64,000 nucleotides of DNA from Sclerotinia nivalis (GCA_029531795.1 JAPEIS010000016.1:1798001-1862000); one strand, 5' to 3'; counted from the first letter of the stretch, positions 25,020-37,309 are shown. Notes: generated by a model not told the origin, from the sequence alone. A program made the numbers and translations.

Positions 25020-27140
25020 ATGGCATCCAATAATGCTTCTACGATGACAATGTTCACTTCTTTCTCCAGCTTGCAGAGTTAATGGTATCAGCAGGTTCCC
25101 AATTGCAATCACTCTGGTTCTAGGCGTTGGATTGATGATACTATTTGGTAGGCCTGGTCGTAAGAATGAGGAGTGCACGACAGCGTCGACAGGGACTGAA
25201 CCTCCCGAAGTTAAGTCAAGGATTCCACTATTTGGACATTTGATTGGTATGCTGAAGGGGCAAGTTGGATATTTTCAGACTCTAAGGTATGGGCATTGGA
25301 ATGCTGTCAGCAAGTCTGCTGCTGTACTCCTTGATTTTGACATGAAGCGATCCATCCTCTTACGAGCCTTCACTTACATTTTCCACTACAGTTTCAAACA
25401 TCCTCTTTATTCAGTATTTACGCTTAAGATATTCGCCGCACGTATTTATGTTGTCTGCGAACCTTCCCTGATTCAAGCTGCATATCGAAATACGAAAGCC
25501 TTTGATTTTACCACATTCGTCGTTGATTCTTTGAAACGTGCATTCAATATCGGTGAAAATGGGATGAAAATAATTCGCGGAGAAACTTCACCGGATTATG
25601 ATCCCAAAGGGCCGCTTTTAAATGGGGATAATGGGAGGTCGTACCTGAACGAGAATCATGGATTGATGGTAGAAAGACAACTCCCTCAGATGAATGAGGA
25701 ACAACTCGAAGAACTAGGTATCTCTACACAGATTGAGAGAACGGTAGAATATCTGGGACCTGGTAAGGGCCTACTAGAATTGAACAAAGGAGTTTTAGGT
25801 GCCGTTGCCGAATTTTTGAACGAGCTTGGTCAGAACCCTGGGAAAGTAAGCCTCTATAAATGGATGAGAGATATCCTTACGTTGGCTACGTCTGCGTCTC
25901 TCTATGGACCCCACGATCCCATGAGTGCCGATCACAGGCTCATAGATTCTTTCTGGTTAGCAATAATATCTCCACACACGGTTTCCAATAGTCCGGACTG
26001 AATCCTACAATGAGTTGGTTTGATATGCTGCGTTCTTGTGTATTGACTCATTCCATATATTCATTCTATTCATTTGTACTCTCAATCCATTGGGAATAAC
26101 GAATGTATGTCGAATATTATTCTCGAATCTATTAGACCGGACTATTGGACACCCTGCCCCAGACTTGAAGATTAGTGCTGATCTTGTCAGGGATTTCGAG
26201 GACAACATGACGATGCTTATGCTTGAGTTTCTTCCTACTTTCATTTGCCCTAAAGCTTATCACGGACGTGCAGCCATCAAAACTGCCTTCGCATTATATT
26301 ATGCTTCCTCTCATCATACCACTGCCAGTACCCTCATCAAATCTCGATTAGACTGCTCCTCCCAAAAGTGGGGCCTTACAACTGAGGAAATCGCGAATAT
26401 CGAAATATCTACTCTTTTCCTTGCGACAACCAATTCGGCACCAACATCTTTCTGGCTACTTGTGAACATACTTTCCGATCCGTCTTTGATATCTTCCATT
26501 CGAAATGAAATCTCCAACATTATATTGAAACAGACAGCGGACAATGGAATAGAAGAATGTGTCATGGATATTACTCCGTTTCAATCCCGCCGTCCTATAT
26601 TGACGTCCCGCTTTCGAGAGACACTTCGTTTCGCCGATGCAGCAACATCTGTTCGATCTGTTACCCAAGACGTACTTCTCACATCGTCAACCTCCCAATC
26701 TTCGTTTTTGCTCAAGGCTGGGAACGTCATACAACTTCCTTCTGGCGTCACCCACAACTCGCCATCAATCTGGGGACCAAACGTTGATTCATTCGATCCA
26801 TATCGATTCCTACCAAGTACTATCGCAAAGCTAGGCAAGGAGCAGAAGAAACAGCAAGTACAGGGATATTTCCCCTTTGGAGGCGGCAAACAATTATGTC
26901 CAGGAAGACATTTTGCCACAACTGAAATTCTTTCGCTTGTCTCCGCTATTATTGTGGGATTTGATATTGAGGGCTCAAGTGTGAGCTTTTCAAAAGTTAG
27001 GTACAGCGGTTAGGAAACCGAAGAATGATGTTAAAGTCAACATCAAGAGAAGAGAAGGTTGGGAAAATGTCAAATGGAGATTCGATGTGCAGGGCACAGT
27101 TGATTTTGAGGCTTTGGTGGGAGAGAAAAATAATGTCTGA
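25020..27140 (+). pseudogene. Cytochrome P450 (CYP7/CYP8-like type) with two frame breaks
   Basis: P450 hallmarks are present in order: an N-terminal hydrophobic anchor (about 25081-25145), an I-helix segment reading ATTNSAPTSFW, the ExxR motif ETLR (about 26620), FDPYRF, and the haem loop FGGGKQLCPG (about 26875-26905) with the cysteine ligand. Joining TTCTG at 25955 to GGATTTC at 26191 restores a DSFWDFED reading, so 25956-26190 is probably an intron, long for this locus and with a weak GTTAGC donor. The I-helix lacks the usual acid-Thr pair, as in CYP7/CYP8-type enzymes and their fungal relatives. Two breaks are seen. The likely start ATG at 25020 is one base out of frame with the anchor. 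After the haem loop the frame shifts at a TTTT run (26987-26990), and the expected C-terminus continues in another frame to TGA 27138-27140. It is either a pseudogene or carries sequencing errors. Confidence 0.65.
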
Positions 27141-27897
27141 TCTGGTACATATTCCGAGTGGCCAGGATTTCTTTGTTATGTAAGGAAATATCTCATTGAT
27201 TTAAGCAAGTTTGAGAATAGCTATCATTTTCGGGCTAGTCCGGATTGTAGTCCGACAAATCCGTTTGGTATACTAAATTCATTTTGCAAATTGAATTTAT
27301 TTGGTGTGTTCGCTTGTAACATTTAATCTGTCTGGTATATTCGATACACAAGATTAATCCATAGCTTTTTAAATGTCGATGCGTTTATATCTTATTGGGG
27401 TCCGAGATCGATGGTCAAGATATTTATCACTCAAGGGAATGGTTTTGCTTGCCTGACCGGTTCCGATGTCTCTTTGACTTATTAGTCAATGAAGTGCGCG
27501 AAGAACAATTCCTGAAGCAATTTGATCTCTTGGTTCGTTCCGTGGTTGTAGTGGGTTTTTACGTGTCGTTTACATACCATCCATACTTTCCAGATCGCCC
27601 ATGCACTCTTCTCCTATCTTGGCTTGAGTCAGTGGTTCGACATCGCAAGCCCCGTTTTTGGCTGCGCAAATTCCAGTGAATAATGTGGATGTGGTGTTGT
27701 TTTTGCCCATATTTCGACAGCATATTTCAGGAGATTCCTTCGAGAACTCTTGGTTTACCTCTTCCTCTCCTACAACATAATCTAAAACGGTATTTTTTAG
27801 TGGCTTTACGTTGCTTTGAGAACTTCTGCCCGCTGGCTTTTTCTTTTCAATATACCCTTCAAAGGCCACTCGTTCTCAAGGTAGCAAGGTCTTGCAA
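27141..27897. other. Intergenic region with a doubtful minus-strand frame
   Basis: A minus-strand frame at 27570-27869 reads as a hydrophilic, Cys-containing segment (GICAAKNGAC, EECMGDL) and could be an exon or remnant of a small cysteine-rich protein. No signal peptide, start context or partner exon was found. An overlapping + frame (27395-27679) has no motif. Neither is called as a gene. Confidence 0.3.
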
Positions 27898-28877
27898 ATG
27901 CGTTCTCATAAGCTTAACGTCTTCGCCGGCATTCTTGGACTGCTTGGAATGACCAATTTCGTAGCAGCTGGGGTGGTATTTATTGAGCCGTATGCTAAAA
28001 TTGTTCACGTAAGCATCACCTAGATTTTCCATTCAAAACTCTCAAACTCTGCAAACTAACATGGAGCCCCCAGTTCCGAGCAACAGTAATCGTACCCAAA
28101 GCACCAACCGTCGTTCAAGCCACTGGAATTCAATCCTTCTGGCCCGCGCTCGAACCTGCGAGCAGCGATGCTATCTTACAAATTGTATTCGCCAATGAGG
28201 GAAAGGTATTAGGGCAGTGGTCATTCTTTGAGTATTTCCAAGATGGGGTTGCATCGACGGGAGGTGAAAGGGTTCATGGGAAGAATATTAATGTGTATCC
28301 GGGGGATCTGATCTCGAATGGTTTTATCTCGATGGATGAAAACGAAATGTGGAAAGGCGCGATAAACGCTCATAAATGGTATGTGAATTGGATTGTGAGG
28401 AGAGGCGCGGAGGGATTGGCCAAGGGTGAGGTAGATGGCGGGGGCAATGCTACGGTAGATCTTTCAGCGCATGGTACGTTGGCTCTTCTATTCGTCGATA
28501 AATGTAGGTGTACTTTGGCTAACACCAAAACTTCAGCCGACATGGGAGACTTCACACAAGTACGTACCGTCTGCATCTCCCCCTACCGCTTTTCTATGCT
28601 CCAACTCAACTTTGTTTCGGAACCAACTAACACGCCCCAGGCTGTTCTCGCAACTGAACTCAGCCGCGCGGCAAAGTGGGAGATGGGTCCTATAGATTGG
28701 CAAAATGTTATGATTCAAATCGAAGGGACAAGTAGAGACTGGTGCAGTGTCGATAAGCTTATTCTCCTCAACGTTACACTTAGTAACGTGCAAGCCGTCG
28801 ATTTACTTCCAACGAGCAGAGGGGCTACGTGCTTCTTCAAAGGTTTCACTGTTACGGATACCATGGCGACCGGGTAG
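27898..28877 (+). CDS. Small secreted protein, copy A; eqolisin-fold-like
   Basis: Four exons, 27898-28008, 28074-28473, 28537-28559 and 28641-28877, give about 256 residues. Residues 1-24 are a clear signal peptide (FAGILGLLGMTNFVAA). The third exon is only 23 nt and reads ADMGDFTQ across its junctions. All introns have GT..AG ends and CTAAC branch sites. The body has a LQIVFANEG...GQWSFFEY segment, a VYPGD turn, and late Trp/Cys residues (DWCS). The pattern of a Trp/Tyr-rich strand, then V-x-PGD-x-I, then a W-bearing strand recalls the concanavalin-like sandwich of G1 (eqolisin) peptidases. The catalytic Gln and Glu contexts of active eqolisins are not visible, so enzymatic activity is not claimed. 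It is paralogous to the gene at 29776-30790. Confidence 0.72.
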
Positions 28878-29775
28878 GGCTTGGGACACAGAGAGCGAGA
28901 GGCCGAATACGAATATCTTCGCTGGGGGACTTTGAGTGAGATGCCGGCTCCGCGGCTGGAGCATGAAGAAAGTTCCTCGTTTATCACCCAAGGTTTTGAA
29001 CATGGAATAGTAATGGGATATGGATGATGTTTTAACAGTATAGGTGAATGCACACTGCTTCACTTCCCAAAATACTCATGAATAAGAGTCACTATTGCCT
29101 CGCGCATTGAGATGCACGCAATTGTTTAACTTGAGCATGACACACACTAATTGATGCAAAACCCCATATCCGACTTCGAGAATGCACATGGACGTCCCTT
29201 GGCCATTCACTTACAAGATTACCTCCGGTGGAGATATTCTTTTAATTTCAAGGATATCCGGCAGCTTTACATACCTAGGTGTTATTGGAAATTGGCAAGG
29301 CATCTGAAACATCGGTTTGATTGCCTCGTACGAAGAGAAAGGGGGACCTATCAGCGCTAAGTTTATTGGAAGCTCATTCGCAATCTGATATATCAGCATG
29401 AATGATGATGGGGATAGGAATCATTTAGGACTGATTGGTTGAAGTGAATTAAGTGGATAAATTGCTTGCTGATGGCGCGATATATCCATGCGGGTTTGCT
29501 GGGGAAGTGCTGGAAACATTGTTTGTAGAACACATAAACATACAAACATACAAACATACAAACACCATATGTGTATTTTGACATACAATATTTGCAATAC
29601 ATAAGTTTGGACTGTAAGATCGATCTTCGCATAAGCCGCAACTGACAAGAGATGTCATACACCATTTAACTGGCTTCTAGACTATCTTGAAGTTGCGCAA
29701 GGAAGGTTGTATTCATCCTCGCACTGCGTGTTATCTACATCTTTGAATTACCTCATTACTACTTTTATCTTCATC
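28878..29775. other. Intergenic spacer between paralogous genes
   Basis: It contains an octamer array of ACATACAA units (about 29532-29562) and no supported gene. Minus-strand frames at 29393-29665 run through this simple repeat and are rejected. Confidence 0.45.
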
Positions 29776-30790
29776 ATGCATTGCTCTATCACTCCTCTTA
29801 TTTTGCTTGTATTGGCTCTTACTTCTATCAGCCACGCAACTGCAGGCGCGGTATTCATCTTCACCTATGGTGGAAAAATCACACGCGTATGTATTTCCCC
29901 TCTCCCTGTTTCCCTTCCATATATCTATCCTTCCCCTCTTCTCTTCCTAGTAACCCTCCAAGTATCTCTCCAAGTATCCCTCCAAGTATCCCTATAACTA
30001 ACATCCCACCTCATAGTTCCAAGCAACCCTCCACGTTCCATCCCCACCAACCGCATTACAGGGTCATGGTCCAGATTGGAAAGTCCAAGCGACATGGGCG
30101 GGCATGCAACCCACGGATCAAAGTTGTGTTCTGCAGAATGTGGTTGGGAATGCGGGGGAGGAAGTGGGTCATTGGAGTCATGTGCCTAGTTTTTATGATG
30201 GGGTGACGAAACCGAGTTGGAGGGAGGTTTATTTTGAGGAGGTGCAGTTGGAGGGTGAGTTTTTTTCTCTATTTGGGAAGTAGACGGTGACGGGAAGTGG
30301 ACGGTCTTAGATATGGGTATGGCGGAGGGAATCATGATGGAGGCTAACAGTCAAACGAATAGTATATCCTGGCGATGAAATAACAAGTACCTGGACCCTT
30401 GACGAAACCTCCAATAAATGGCTTGATACATGGTCCGTGATGCCCGGTAAGATCGGTACATCAAAGGGAGAAGTTCCTTATGGTGGCAACTACACTTTCG
30501 ATGGCTCCAAATTTGGTACGTCTGTCAGTTCCCAGGTATCGGTCAGTGTTACTGACGTTTCATCAGACCCTAAAGTTCCAGATATGGCGGAGGTAAATTC
30601 CACTTTCCATTTGCGACCTTTGAGGTCTAAGGTTGACATTAATGTATAGGTCTTGCTAATGATCGAGCATGTGGGAATCGGTGGTGGTCCAGACCCTGGC
30701 TGGGGTTCCGGAGCGGTAACGTTCACAAATATCCTGATCGAATCAGTTTCAACGCAAGATTGGTGCAATCATGAGAACTCAGAGACCTAG
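29776..30790 (+). CDS. Small secreted protein, copy B; paralogue of copy A
   Basis: Five exons, 29776-29886, 30017-30254, 30363-30515, 30567-30592 and 30650-30790, give about 222 residues. Exon 1 encodes 37 codons ending in phase 0, exactly as in copy A, and contains a signal peptide (LILLVLALTSISHATA). Exon 2 starts FQATLHVPSPPT, matching FRATVIVPKAPT in copy A. Shared downstream features are LQNVVGNAG (LQIVFANEG in A), a VYPGD turn, a micro-exon (26 nt here, 23 nt in A, same phases) and a DWC motif near the C-terminus. Copy B has one extra intron just before VYPGD. The first intron contains four AAGTATC(C/T)CTCC-type 12-bp units. The product is presumably extracellular. The family is tentatively eqolisin-fold-like, and the function is unknown. 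Confidence 0.72.
29954..29995 (+). repeat. 12-bp minisatellite inside intron 1 of copy B
   Basis: Three to four units of CTCCAAGTATCY occur in tandem just upstream of the CTAAC branch point, giving copy B a 130-nt first intron against 65 nt in copy A. Confidence 0.6.
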
Positions 30791-31986
30791 CATCCACAAG
30801 ATCTCAAGGTTGTAGATGTTTCCATGCCCTTCACCTCGACAGTTAGAGATAGAAAGAAAACTTGTCATATTCTTCGGCTTGTTATTGATTCGAATTGAGG
30901 TTGCTAGAATGGATTCTAGGAAATTATGGGGATTTGCGGAGGCAGAGCAATAGAGCTTGGGCTGGATCCTTAGTTTTGAATTCTCTTGCATAGAATGCAG
31001 AGGTGAAATTGAACGTTCTGCATACATCAGCATAGTGAAAGGAATATTTTAAACTTCATTACTCCATATATCATACCTGTGAACTACATGATGACTTGGT
31101 TCCAATACAATTAACGCGCTAATCTTAACTTATTCTAGTGCAGACAGATCGAAAAGCACCTGCTAGTTTAATTGCCATAAGAAGTCCAACGAAAAGAGAT
31201 ACAAAGCCCCGATAATTCAAGCATGCATTTGCAGCGCTAGAAGCCTCTGCTACAAAGTGAAGCGCCGGAGTCTTGTCATTACACAGAATGGAAGAGAGCA
31301 TCCAGTTTTCGTGGACTACATGATGCGAATTTCATCAATTGACCAGTGGAATGTCAAGTCCTGCGATAGATGTTGAGATGGCTAACTTCAACGAGTTTAG
31401 AAGAGCACTCAAATATGCAGAGCTTTTCGGTGAATACATAAAGCTGAAGAAGATGGACTGCAGCAACAGTAGATTGAAAAATAAGAGTGGCCATGGGCGC
31501 AAGCACGTATATCTCTAAACTAAGCCCATATCTCTGAGGATAGTCCGTGTGTTTGCAGTATGCTTGCTCAGTGCATTTCAGATTGATCCAGAATATGGAA
31601 AACTGAACAACGCTGTGATAACCAGCAGCATTGCAGAGTCACTTGTTATCTCAGAGAGCTGAGCAGCACAGCAGGACGTAGATGAAGATACAGTATCAGG
31701 CGCTTGCAATTGTTCTACATGCCAACATTTCTCGAGAGAACGGCCAGATTTGATCCGCTAAAGTAAACAAATGACTTTTAAATGGCCCTGGTATCCCATT
31801 CATTTCGACTTCATGCCACCCATTTAATGTATAGACACCAGGAGTTCCAGAGAATGGATGACGGGGAGGTGATTGAAATCACGTGACAGTATATCTCTCC
31901 ACCGCCTACCATTAATGCACGAGCCACTCAGTATTTCCGGCAAAAAAACTTCTTGAGCTTTTTTTATTTTTTCTCTTGTGAATTGA
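30791..31986. other. Intergenic region upstream of UTP4
   Basis: No gene is supported. A TCACGTGA palindrome lies close to the UTP4 start, as listed separately. The remainder is unremarkable AT-rich sequence. Confidence 0.4.
31879..31886. promoter_or_regulatory. TCACGTGA E-box palindrome upstream of UTP4
   Basis: A perfect CACGTG core with symmetric T/A flanks lies about 130 bases before the preferred start codon. bHLH factors (Cbf1 type) bind such sites in fungi. Its role here is inference from position only. Confidence 0.35.
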
Positions 31987-32013
31987 ATGAGAAGTCAACA
32001 TCAAACCAGCGCA

Positions 32014-34759
32014 ATGGATATCCACCGCTGCAGATTCGTTCCATACCCCCCGTCAACAATCAATGCATTGGCATTCACACACTCGAAGTTGATAAAAGGT
32101 CAATCTGCTGTTTCCCCACGATTAGCCCTCGGTCGCGCAAACGGTGATATCGAGCTCTGGAACCCGCAAAAAGGATCATGGCTTCAAGAGACAATCATTC
32201 GAGGTGGAAAGGATCGCAGTATTGATGGACTAGTCTGGACTCAAGATCCTAACGAGGATGTCAATGGCACGAAAATAATTGGGAAATCCAGGCTCTTCAG
32301 CATCGGATATACTACAACTGTTACTGAGTGGGATTTGGTGAAAGGTCAGCCATTACGTTCAGCAAGCGGAAACCATGGAGAGATATGGTGTCTTGCTGCC
32401 CAGCCTGCAGGAGAACAAAAATCTGGAGAGGAACCTTCTGGAGAATGTCAAAAGCTTATTGCTGGTTGTGTTGACGGAGCTTTGGTTTTATACTCCACAG
32501 CGGATGAAGATTTGCAATTACAAAAGGTTCTTGTTCGTCCATCCGCGAAAAAAGCAAAGATTGTTAGTGTTGCCTTCCAGGATCGCTATCATGTTATTGC
32601 AGGATGTTCAGATAGCAATATTCGAGTTTATGATATACGAACTGGATCAATGGTGAGACAGATGTCTTTGGGAGCTGGACCTAAAGGCGGACCCAAGGAT
32701 ATCATTGTTTGGGCTGTCAAAGCATTACCAAATGGAGATATAATATCTGGCGACTCGACGGGAGAAATCAAAATTTGGCAGAGCAAAACATACAGTATGA
32801 TGCAGCACATCAAAAGTCATACCCAAGACGTTCTCAGCCTTGCAACAAGCTCTGATGGGATGACAATTTTCAGTGGTGGTATGGATAGACGGACGGTCGT
32901 CTACAAACAAATAAAAGGGAAGAAGAGATGGTCAGAAGTTAGGCACAGGAGGTTTCACAGCCACGATGTTAAGGCTATGGCAAGCTTGGAATGTCAGGGA
33001 ATCAGTGTTGTGGTTTCCGGAGGTAAGCAGATCTTTCACTAATATCTTTTGCATAAGCTAATTTTCGTTCGCAGGCCCCGATGCTGCTCCTACTGTTCTA
33101 CCACTTGCGCATTCTGGTCAAGAGAACCAACGTGCCTTGCCATTCCTCCCTCAGCCATCCATTATTCAAAGTTCTACAAGAAAGAGATTGTTGATGAGCT
33201 GGTGGGATCGAGAAATAAATATCTGGCGCATAAACAAACTTTCAGATTCGATCAACGGCGATGAACCAGAAGCCGCAGCTGTCAATCGCAAATTGGTAGC
33301 GAAGATACTAATCAAGGGAGAGTCTAACATTACATCGGCGACTTTGAATGCTGGAGGAAACCTGCTCGCTGTTTCAACAGTGTCAGATATAAAGCTATTC
33401 CGTCTCAAGGCACGGAAACCAGAAGAGGGTGAGGGTCTCAAGGTATCGACCGTCACTGTACCACATGCCTTTTCTTCTGGGGCGCGTTTGATTCAGTTCT
33501 CCCCGGATGGAAACTGGTTATCGATAATTCGTGATGATAGCTCAATTGCCGTGGCACGAGTCATTCAGGACAATGCCTCACCATCATCCTTCAGTATAAT
33601 ACCTCAGCTCTCAAAACTTTCTCGTCTTGATCGCAACATCTCAAAAACCAAGCTTCTAGGTGGTCTCGGCGCATACGAGAGAACCGTCACTCAAGTAGCA
33701 TTCTCATCTGATAGCAGAATTTTAGTAGCCAGCGACTTGGCAGGTTTTGTTGATACTTGGGTTTTAGAAGGAATCGAAGATCTCACACAAGAGTTGGAGG
33801 AAACACAGGAAGATGACGCATCTGATGATGAATCCGACGATGGCTCCGACGTCGAAGAAGAAAAGAAGCCAAAATTAATTTTTGGTCAACATTGGACACG
33901 AAATCCATCCGCCACTCGCATCCCAAAACTTCCCGCCGCGCCAGTTGTACTATCATTCCGCCCTTCAACTCGCCCGGCAACAATTAACGGAGCCACACCT
34001 CCTGCTACACGCAACAATCCTCGTCCTGTATCTCACGAACTACCTGTCGCCGAGGACCGTTTAGTCATTGTCACATCCACTAATGAAATTTATGAATTCG
34101 AAGTTCTCGCCGGTTCACTCACACCTTGGTCTCGTAGAAATCCTACCTCTACATTTCCACTTGCTTTTCGCCAAGTCGTAGATTTGGCAAGGGGTTGCAT
34201 ATGGGATATTTCTAATGGTCGAGAGCGTATGTGGCTCCATGGTGTTGGTTGGTTATGGATGTTCGATTTGTCACAAGATTTCCATTTTGAAGATGAGGAA
34301 GCAGAGGAGGACGGAGATGCCGAGATTTCGGGAAACAAACGCAAACGCTTTCAATTAGGGAAATCTGGAGCAGGAGGTATGGTCGACTCAGAAGAGAACG
34401 AGACAGGCATGTCCCGTAAAATCCGCAAACTCATTCACGAGGAGGAGACCCACGAAACGGAAGTTGATGTAGAAGATAACAAATATCTTATGGATGTTGA
34501 TTCGGACGATGATGAGATTGACAAGGAATTGAAGTCACTGCTCAGGGAACGGTCGCAAAAAAGCGAAGATGAGAAATTTGGGGGACCAGCACAAACTTAC
34601 AAAACATTCAAGTATAGACCTATACTTGGTATGGTAGAGATTGGAGAGGGAGGAGAAGGTGGTCCGGAGGTGGCAATCGTAGAGAGACCTATCTGGGAAA
34701 CTGATTTGCCAATGAGGTTAGAGGGTGACCAGGAGTGGGAAAAGAAGTCGTTGTATTGA
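32014..34759 (+). CDS. UTP4: U3 snoRNP / t-UTP WD40 protein Utp4 (Cirhin)
   Basis: Two exons, 32014-33022 and 33075-34759, give 897 residues. The intron has a GTAAGC donor, a GCTAAT branch and a GCAG acceptor, and it restores GGPDAAP across the junction. The N-terminus MDIHRCRFVPYPPSTINALAF is the conserved opening of Utp4/Cirhin. WD-type units follow over residues 1-600 (for example GDIELWN, SNIRVYDI, GEIKIWQ, GFVDTWV), consistent with tandem beta-propellers. An acidic insert (about 33800-33860) and an acidic, basic-flanked C-terminal tail are present. Utp4 is part of the t-UTP/UTP-A complex, which acts in the nucleolus on pre-18S rRNA transcription and processing. An upstream in-frame ATG at 31987 would add nine residues; 32014 is preferred for its better context and the conserved start. 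The in-frame stop is at 34757-34759. Confidence 0.93.
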
Positions 34760-35990
34760 AGGAGGAGGGAGGTACTAGATAGGTAATATGATTTTTGACG
34801 AGGGCTAAAGAAGCGTAGACTTGATGCATATGGATGGATATGGCGTTCTGGAGCTAGGATGCAATGGAATGTTCAAAAGCAAAAAGTGTCTAGCTAAATA
34901 TGGACACAGGGATTTTTGAGAGGTGTATATGTGTGTATAATCAAGAGATAGCACAGCATATTGCTGATACCATTATAAGATACATATATTGCTTGGATTT
35001 ATTCCTCTCGTGTGATTTCACTCCTTCTTGATTAGTGTGAGATCGCTGAGTTGCCCAGGTACCGCAACCCATGTTCCAGCTATTCATTATCTGTGAATCG
35101 CCCTTAAAGCTTTTTGATATCCCCCTTTCTGTCCCATCATTGGCGCAATGCTTTGAAATCAACAAGTCACCGTATGGCTTGTCATGCAAATGCCCGCTCT
35201 GTGCCCCTTCTTGGAAAGACCTATCAAGACCAAATCAAGGATATTAACATTACCACGCAAAGGGCAAAAGCACTCAATCAAACTCTAATTACCTTCAAAA
35301 AACACTTGATAAATCTCCTGGTATTCTACACAGCATCCATATTGCACGTAAGGACCGCCATACGTATTTATTTGAAGTGATTTCGAAGTAACTTTTGTAG
35401 AAATAATAGCATCTTTAATCTCCAAATCGAAATTTGACAATCAAAATCTTTCAGATGTGGATATCTGTTAACACTCTTCACATTCTGATCCCGGTTCAAT
35501 AGTAAAGGTTCTTTTAGATCTTTTATTTCCTCTATGGATCCCGTACCTTTTCATTCTCGTCTAAATTATGCCCCCCTGCGCACGAGCCTGAACTGGCGTT
35601 GCATCATGATAAGCGGTAGAAGTAGAAGTAGGAATTCTCGACTTCTTGAGTGGGCATGAAATATTGAACGAATATGAGATAATGTAGATTCATGTTATGA
35701 TTACTACGGTTCTAGATTTATGGCGCTGCTAGAGTTTATGTAGAGCCTGGCAATTTAGCTAGTGGATGTGAAAGATATCAACAACAAAAGTTTCAGAAGA
35801 CTTGATATCCATCCAGAGTAAAAGTGAGTTGATCCTACTCGTCTGTGTTTAATATCGTACTCTTAAGCTATAGTTGTAGCGAGACTCTCGAAATCCATCA
35901 GACGTGATTCCCGAAAATTCTAAATACGGGTTGATGTGCCGAAGTTATGGTGACCAACATATATATGCAACAATTTTGCATTATTTCAAG
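34760..35990. other. Convergent intergenic region
   Basis: It lies between the 3' ends of UTP4 (+) and the F-box gene (-). No gene is supported, and the short frame at 35114-35380 has no motif. Confidence 0.4.
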
Positions 35991-37259
35991 TCAAATTTCC
36001 CTAGTCCGAGCCTTTTTCTTCTTCCGGTAACGACAATTCAAAAGTTCTTCCCAATCCCTTTCAGTAATATGAACATCGAACTCAAAGTTCGAATAATGCT
36101 CTTCTTCAAACGCCGTACATATCGATCCCTCGTCATACTCAATCAATTGATGATTCCGACGGAATCCTGGAATTGCATTTGCCCTCACCCAATTTTCATC
36201 CAAAGGCGATTGAGCTTGTCCTAAATCCTGCCATCTCGTAACGACAAATGCTTCGCCCTCCTCTCCCATATCCATGGTGTCGACTCGAAATTCAGTCATG
36301 CAGTATTTACATTTTTTGAAGGTGCCCCAGATAATTCCGCGCCATTCAAGATCTTTAGCATCTTCGCCCTGATATTGAAGGCGGCGTTCTCGAAAATTGT
36401 ATTCGGTTTCAAAATGAAAATGGGCGCATATTTCAGCGTACCAAAAAATTATATTAGATGTTGAAGGCGGTTTAGCTGCTGGAATCAAATATATCATTTG
36501 TTCGCGAAGGATAAAGGAGCGAGTTGTGTCCGCAATTCGCACGACTACTTTTTGTTGTTTTGCGCAGTGAGAAAAATGATCGACCTGAGTTTTAGTATCG
36601 TTAAATAGAATGTTTAGTGGTGAAAAATTCCGACCTTGATGATAAAGTTTCATAGCTCTCTGGAAATTATTGAATCTCAAACGCCATTCTCCAAGATCAA
36701 GGAAATCTTGTTCCAAGTAACACATGTCATTAAGGATAGTGCTAGCCCTTTCCATTATATGCAGTTTCTTGCAAGAAAAACATGTGATATGATTTGGAAG
36801 GTCTCGCTCTAGAAGCTTTAGAAACTTATAGCAAGAGGAATTTCTTCTTTTTCTCGTCTTCCTTAAAGCTTTGATATACTGGGTTCCGAGGAGGATGTAT
36901 ATGCGTTGAAAAGAGAGAGATAAAGAAACGGTCGACTCGAGTGGTAGAAATTCGACGATGTTCAGCAGAATTTCGTTTGGTACATTTCGAAGGACTGATG
37001 ATTTCAGGGCAGGTGATTCGACCGTTGGTGGCTCCAAAAGTAGTTCGGTGAGTGATTCAACCGCCGATGCCAGATTAGGAGATACGAGCGCAGTTGACTC
37101 GACGGTGGTCAAATGTTGGAGAGGTTGGTTTGGCGAAGGAAGAAGAACTACAGATTCAATACTGTGGTAGGAATTTTTCCTATATTTCCGAGATTTTGAT
37201 GCGCCAATCCTGGCCATGATATATTGGAATAGCTTTATCTTGAAGGAATGAGGTGTCAA
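35991..37259 (-). CDS. F-box protein
   Basis: An intronless minus-strand frame of 422 residues from ATG 37259, with an alternative in-frame Met at residue 15 (37217). Residues about 89-125 match an F-box (LRNVPNEILLNIVEFLPLES), the Skp1-binding motif of SCF ubiquitin ligases. An Arg/Lys patch (KTRKRR) and a C-x2-C pair at residues 160/163, with a second C-x2-C (CKYC) near 323-326, could form a small metal site. The C-terminus is basic (RYRKKKKAR). No WD40 or LRR substrate-binding domain is visible; the long C-terminal region resembles the many fungus-specific F-box proteins of unknown target. A TATATATA element at 37310-37318 is well placed upstream on the minus strand. Confidence 0.8.
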   Translation of the reverse strand: MTPHSFKIKLFQYIMARIGASKSRKYRKNSYHSIESVVLLPSPNQPLQHLTTVESTALVSPNLASAVESLTELLLEPPTVESPALKSSVLRNVPNEILLNIVEFLPLESTVSLSLSFQRIYILLGTQYIKALRKTRKRRNSSCYKFLKLLERDLPNHITCFSCKKLHIMERASTILNDMCYLEQDFLDLGEWRLRFNNFQRAMKLYHQGRNFSPLNILFNDTKTQVDHFSHCAKQQKVVVRIADTTRSFILREQMIYLIPAAKPPSTSNIIFWYAEICAHFHFETEYNFRERRLQYQGEDAKDLEWRGIIWGTFKKCKYCMTEFRVDTMDMGEEGEAFVVTRWQDLGQAQSPLDENWVRANAIPGFRRNHQLIEYDEGSICTAFEEEHYSNFEFDVHITERDWEELLNCRYRKKKKARTREI

Positions 37260-37309
37260 TTTCCGACATTTAATTTGGACGCAAATTTATCTAAAGAATA
37301 CTTAAAGGA

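Noticed and set aside
27570..27869. Minus-strand frame with several cysteines, possible small secreted protein
   Set aside because: No signal peptide, no credible start and no partner exon; kept only as a remark in the intergenic entry.
29393..29665. Overlapping minus-strand frames of 69-90 codons
   Set aside because: They run through an ACATACAA simple repeat, giving CMFVCL-type readings.
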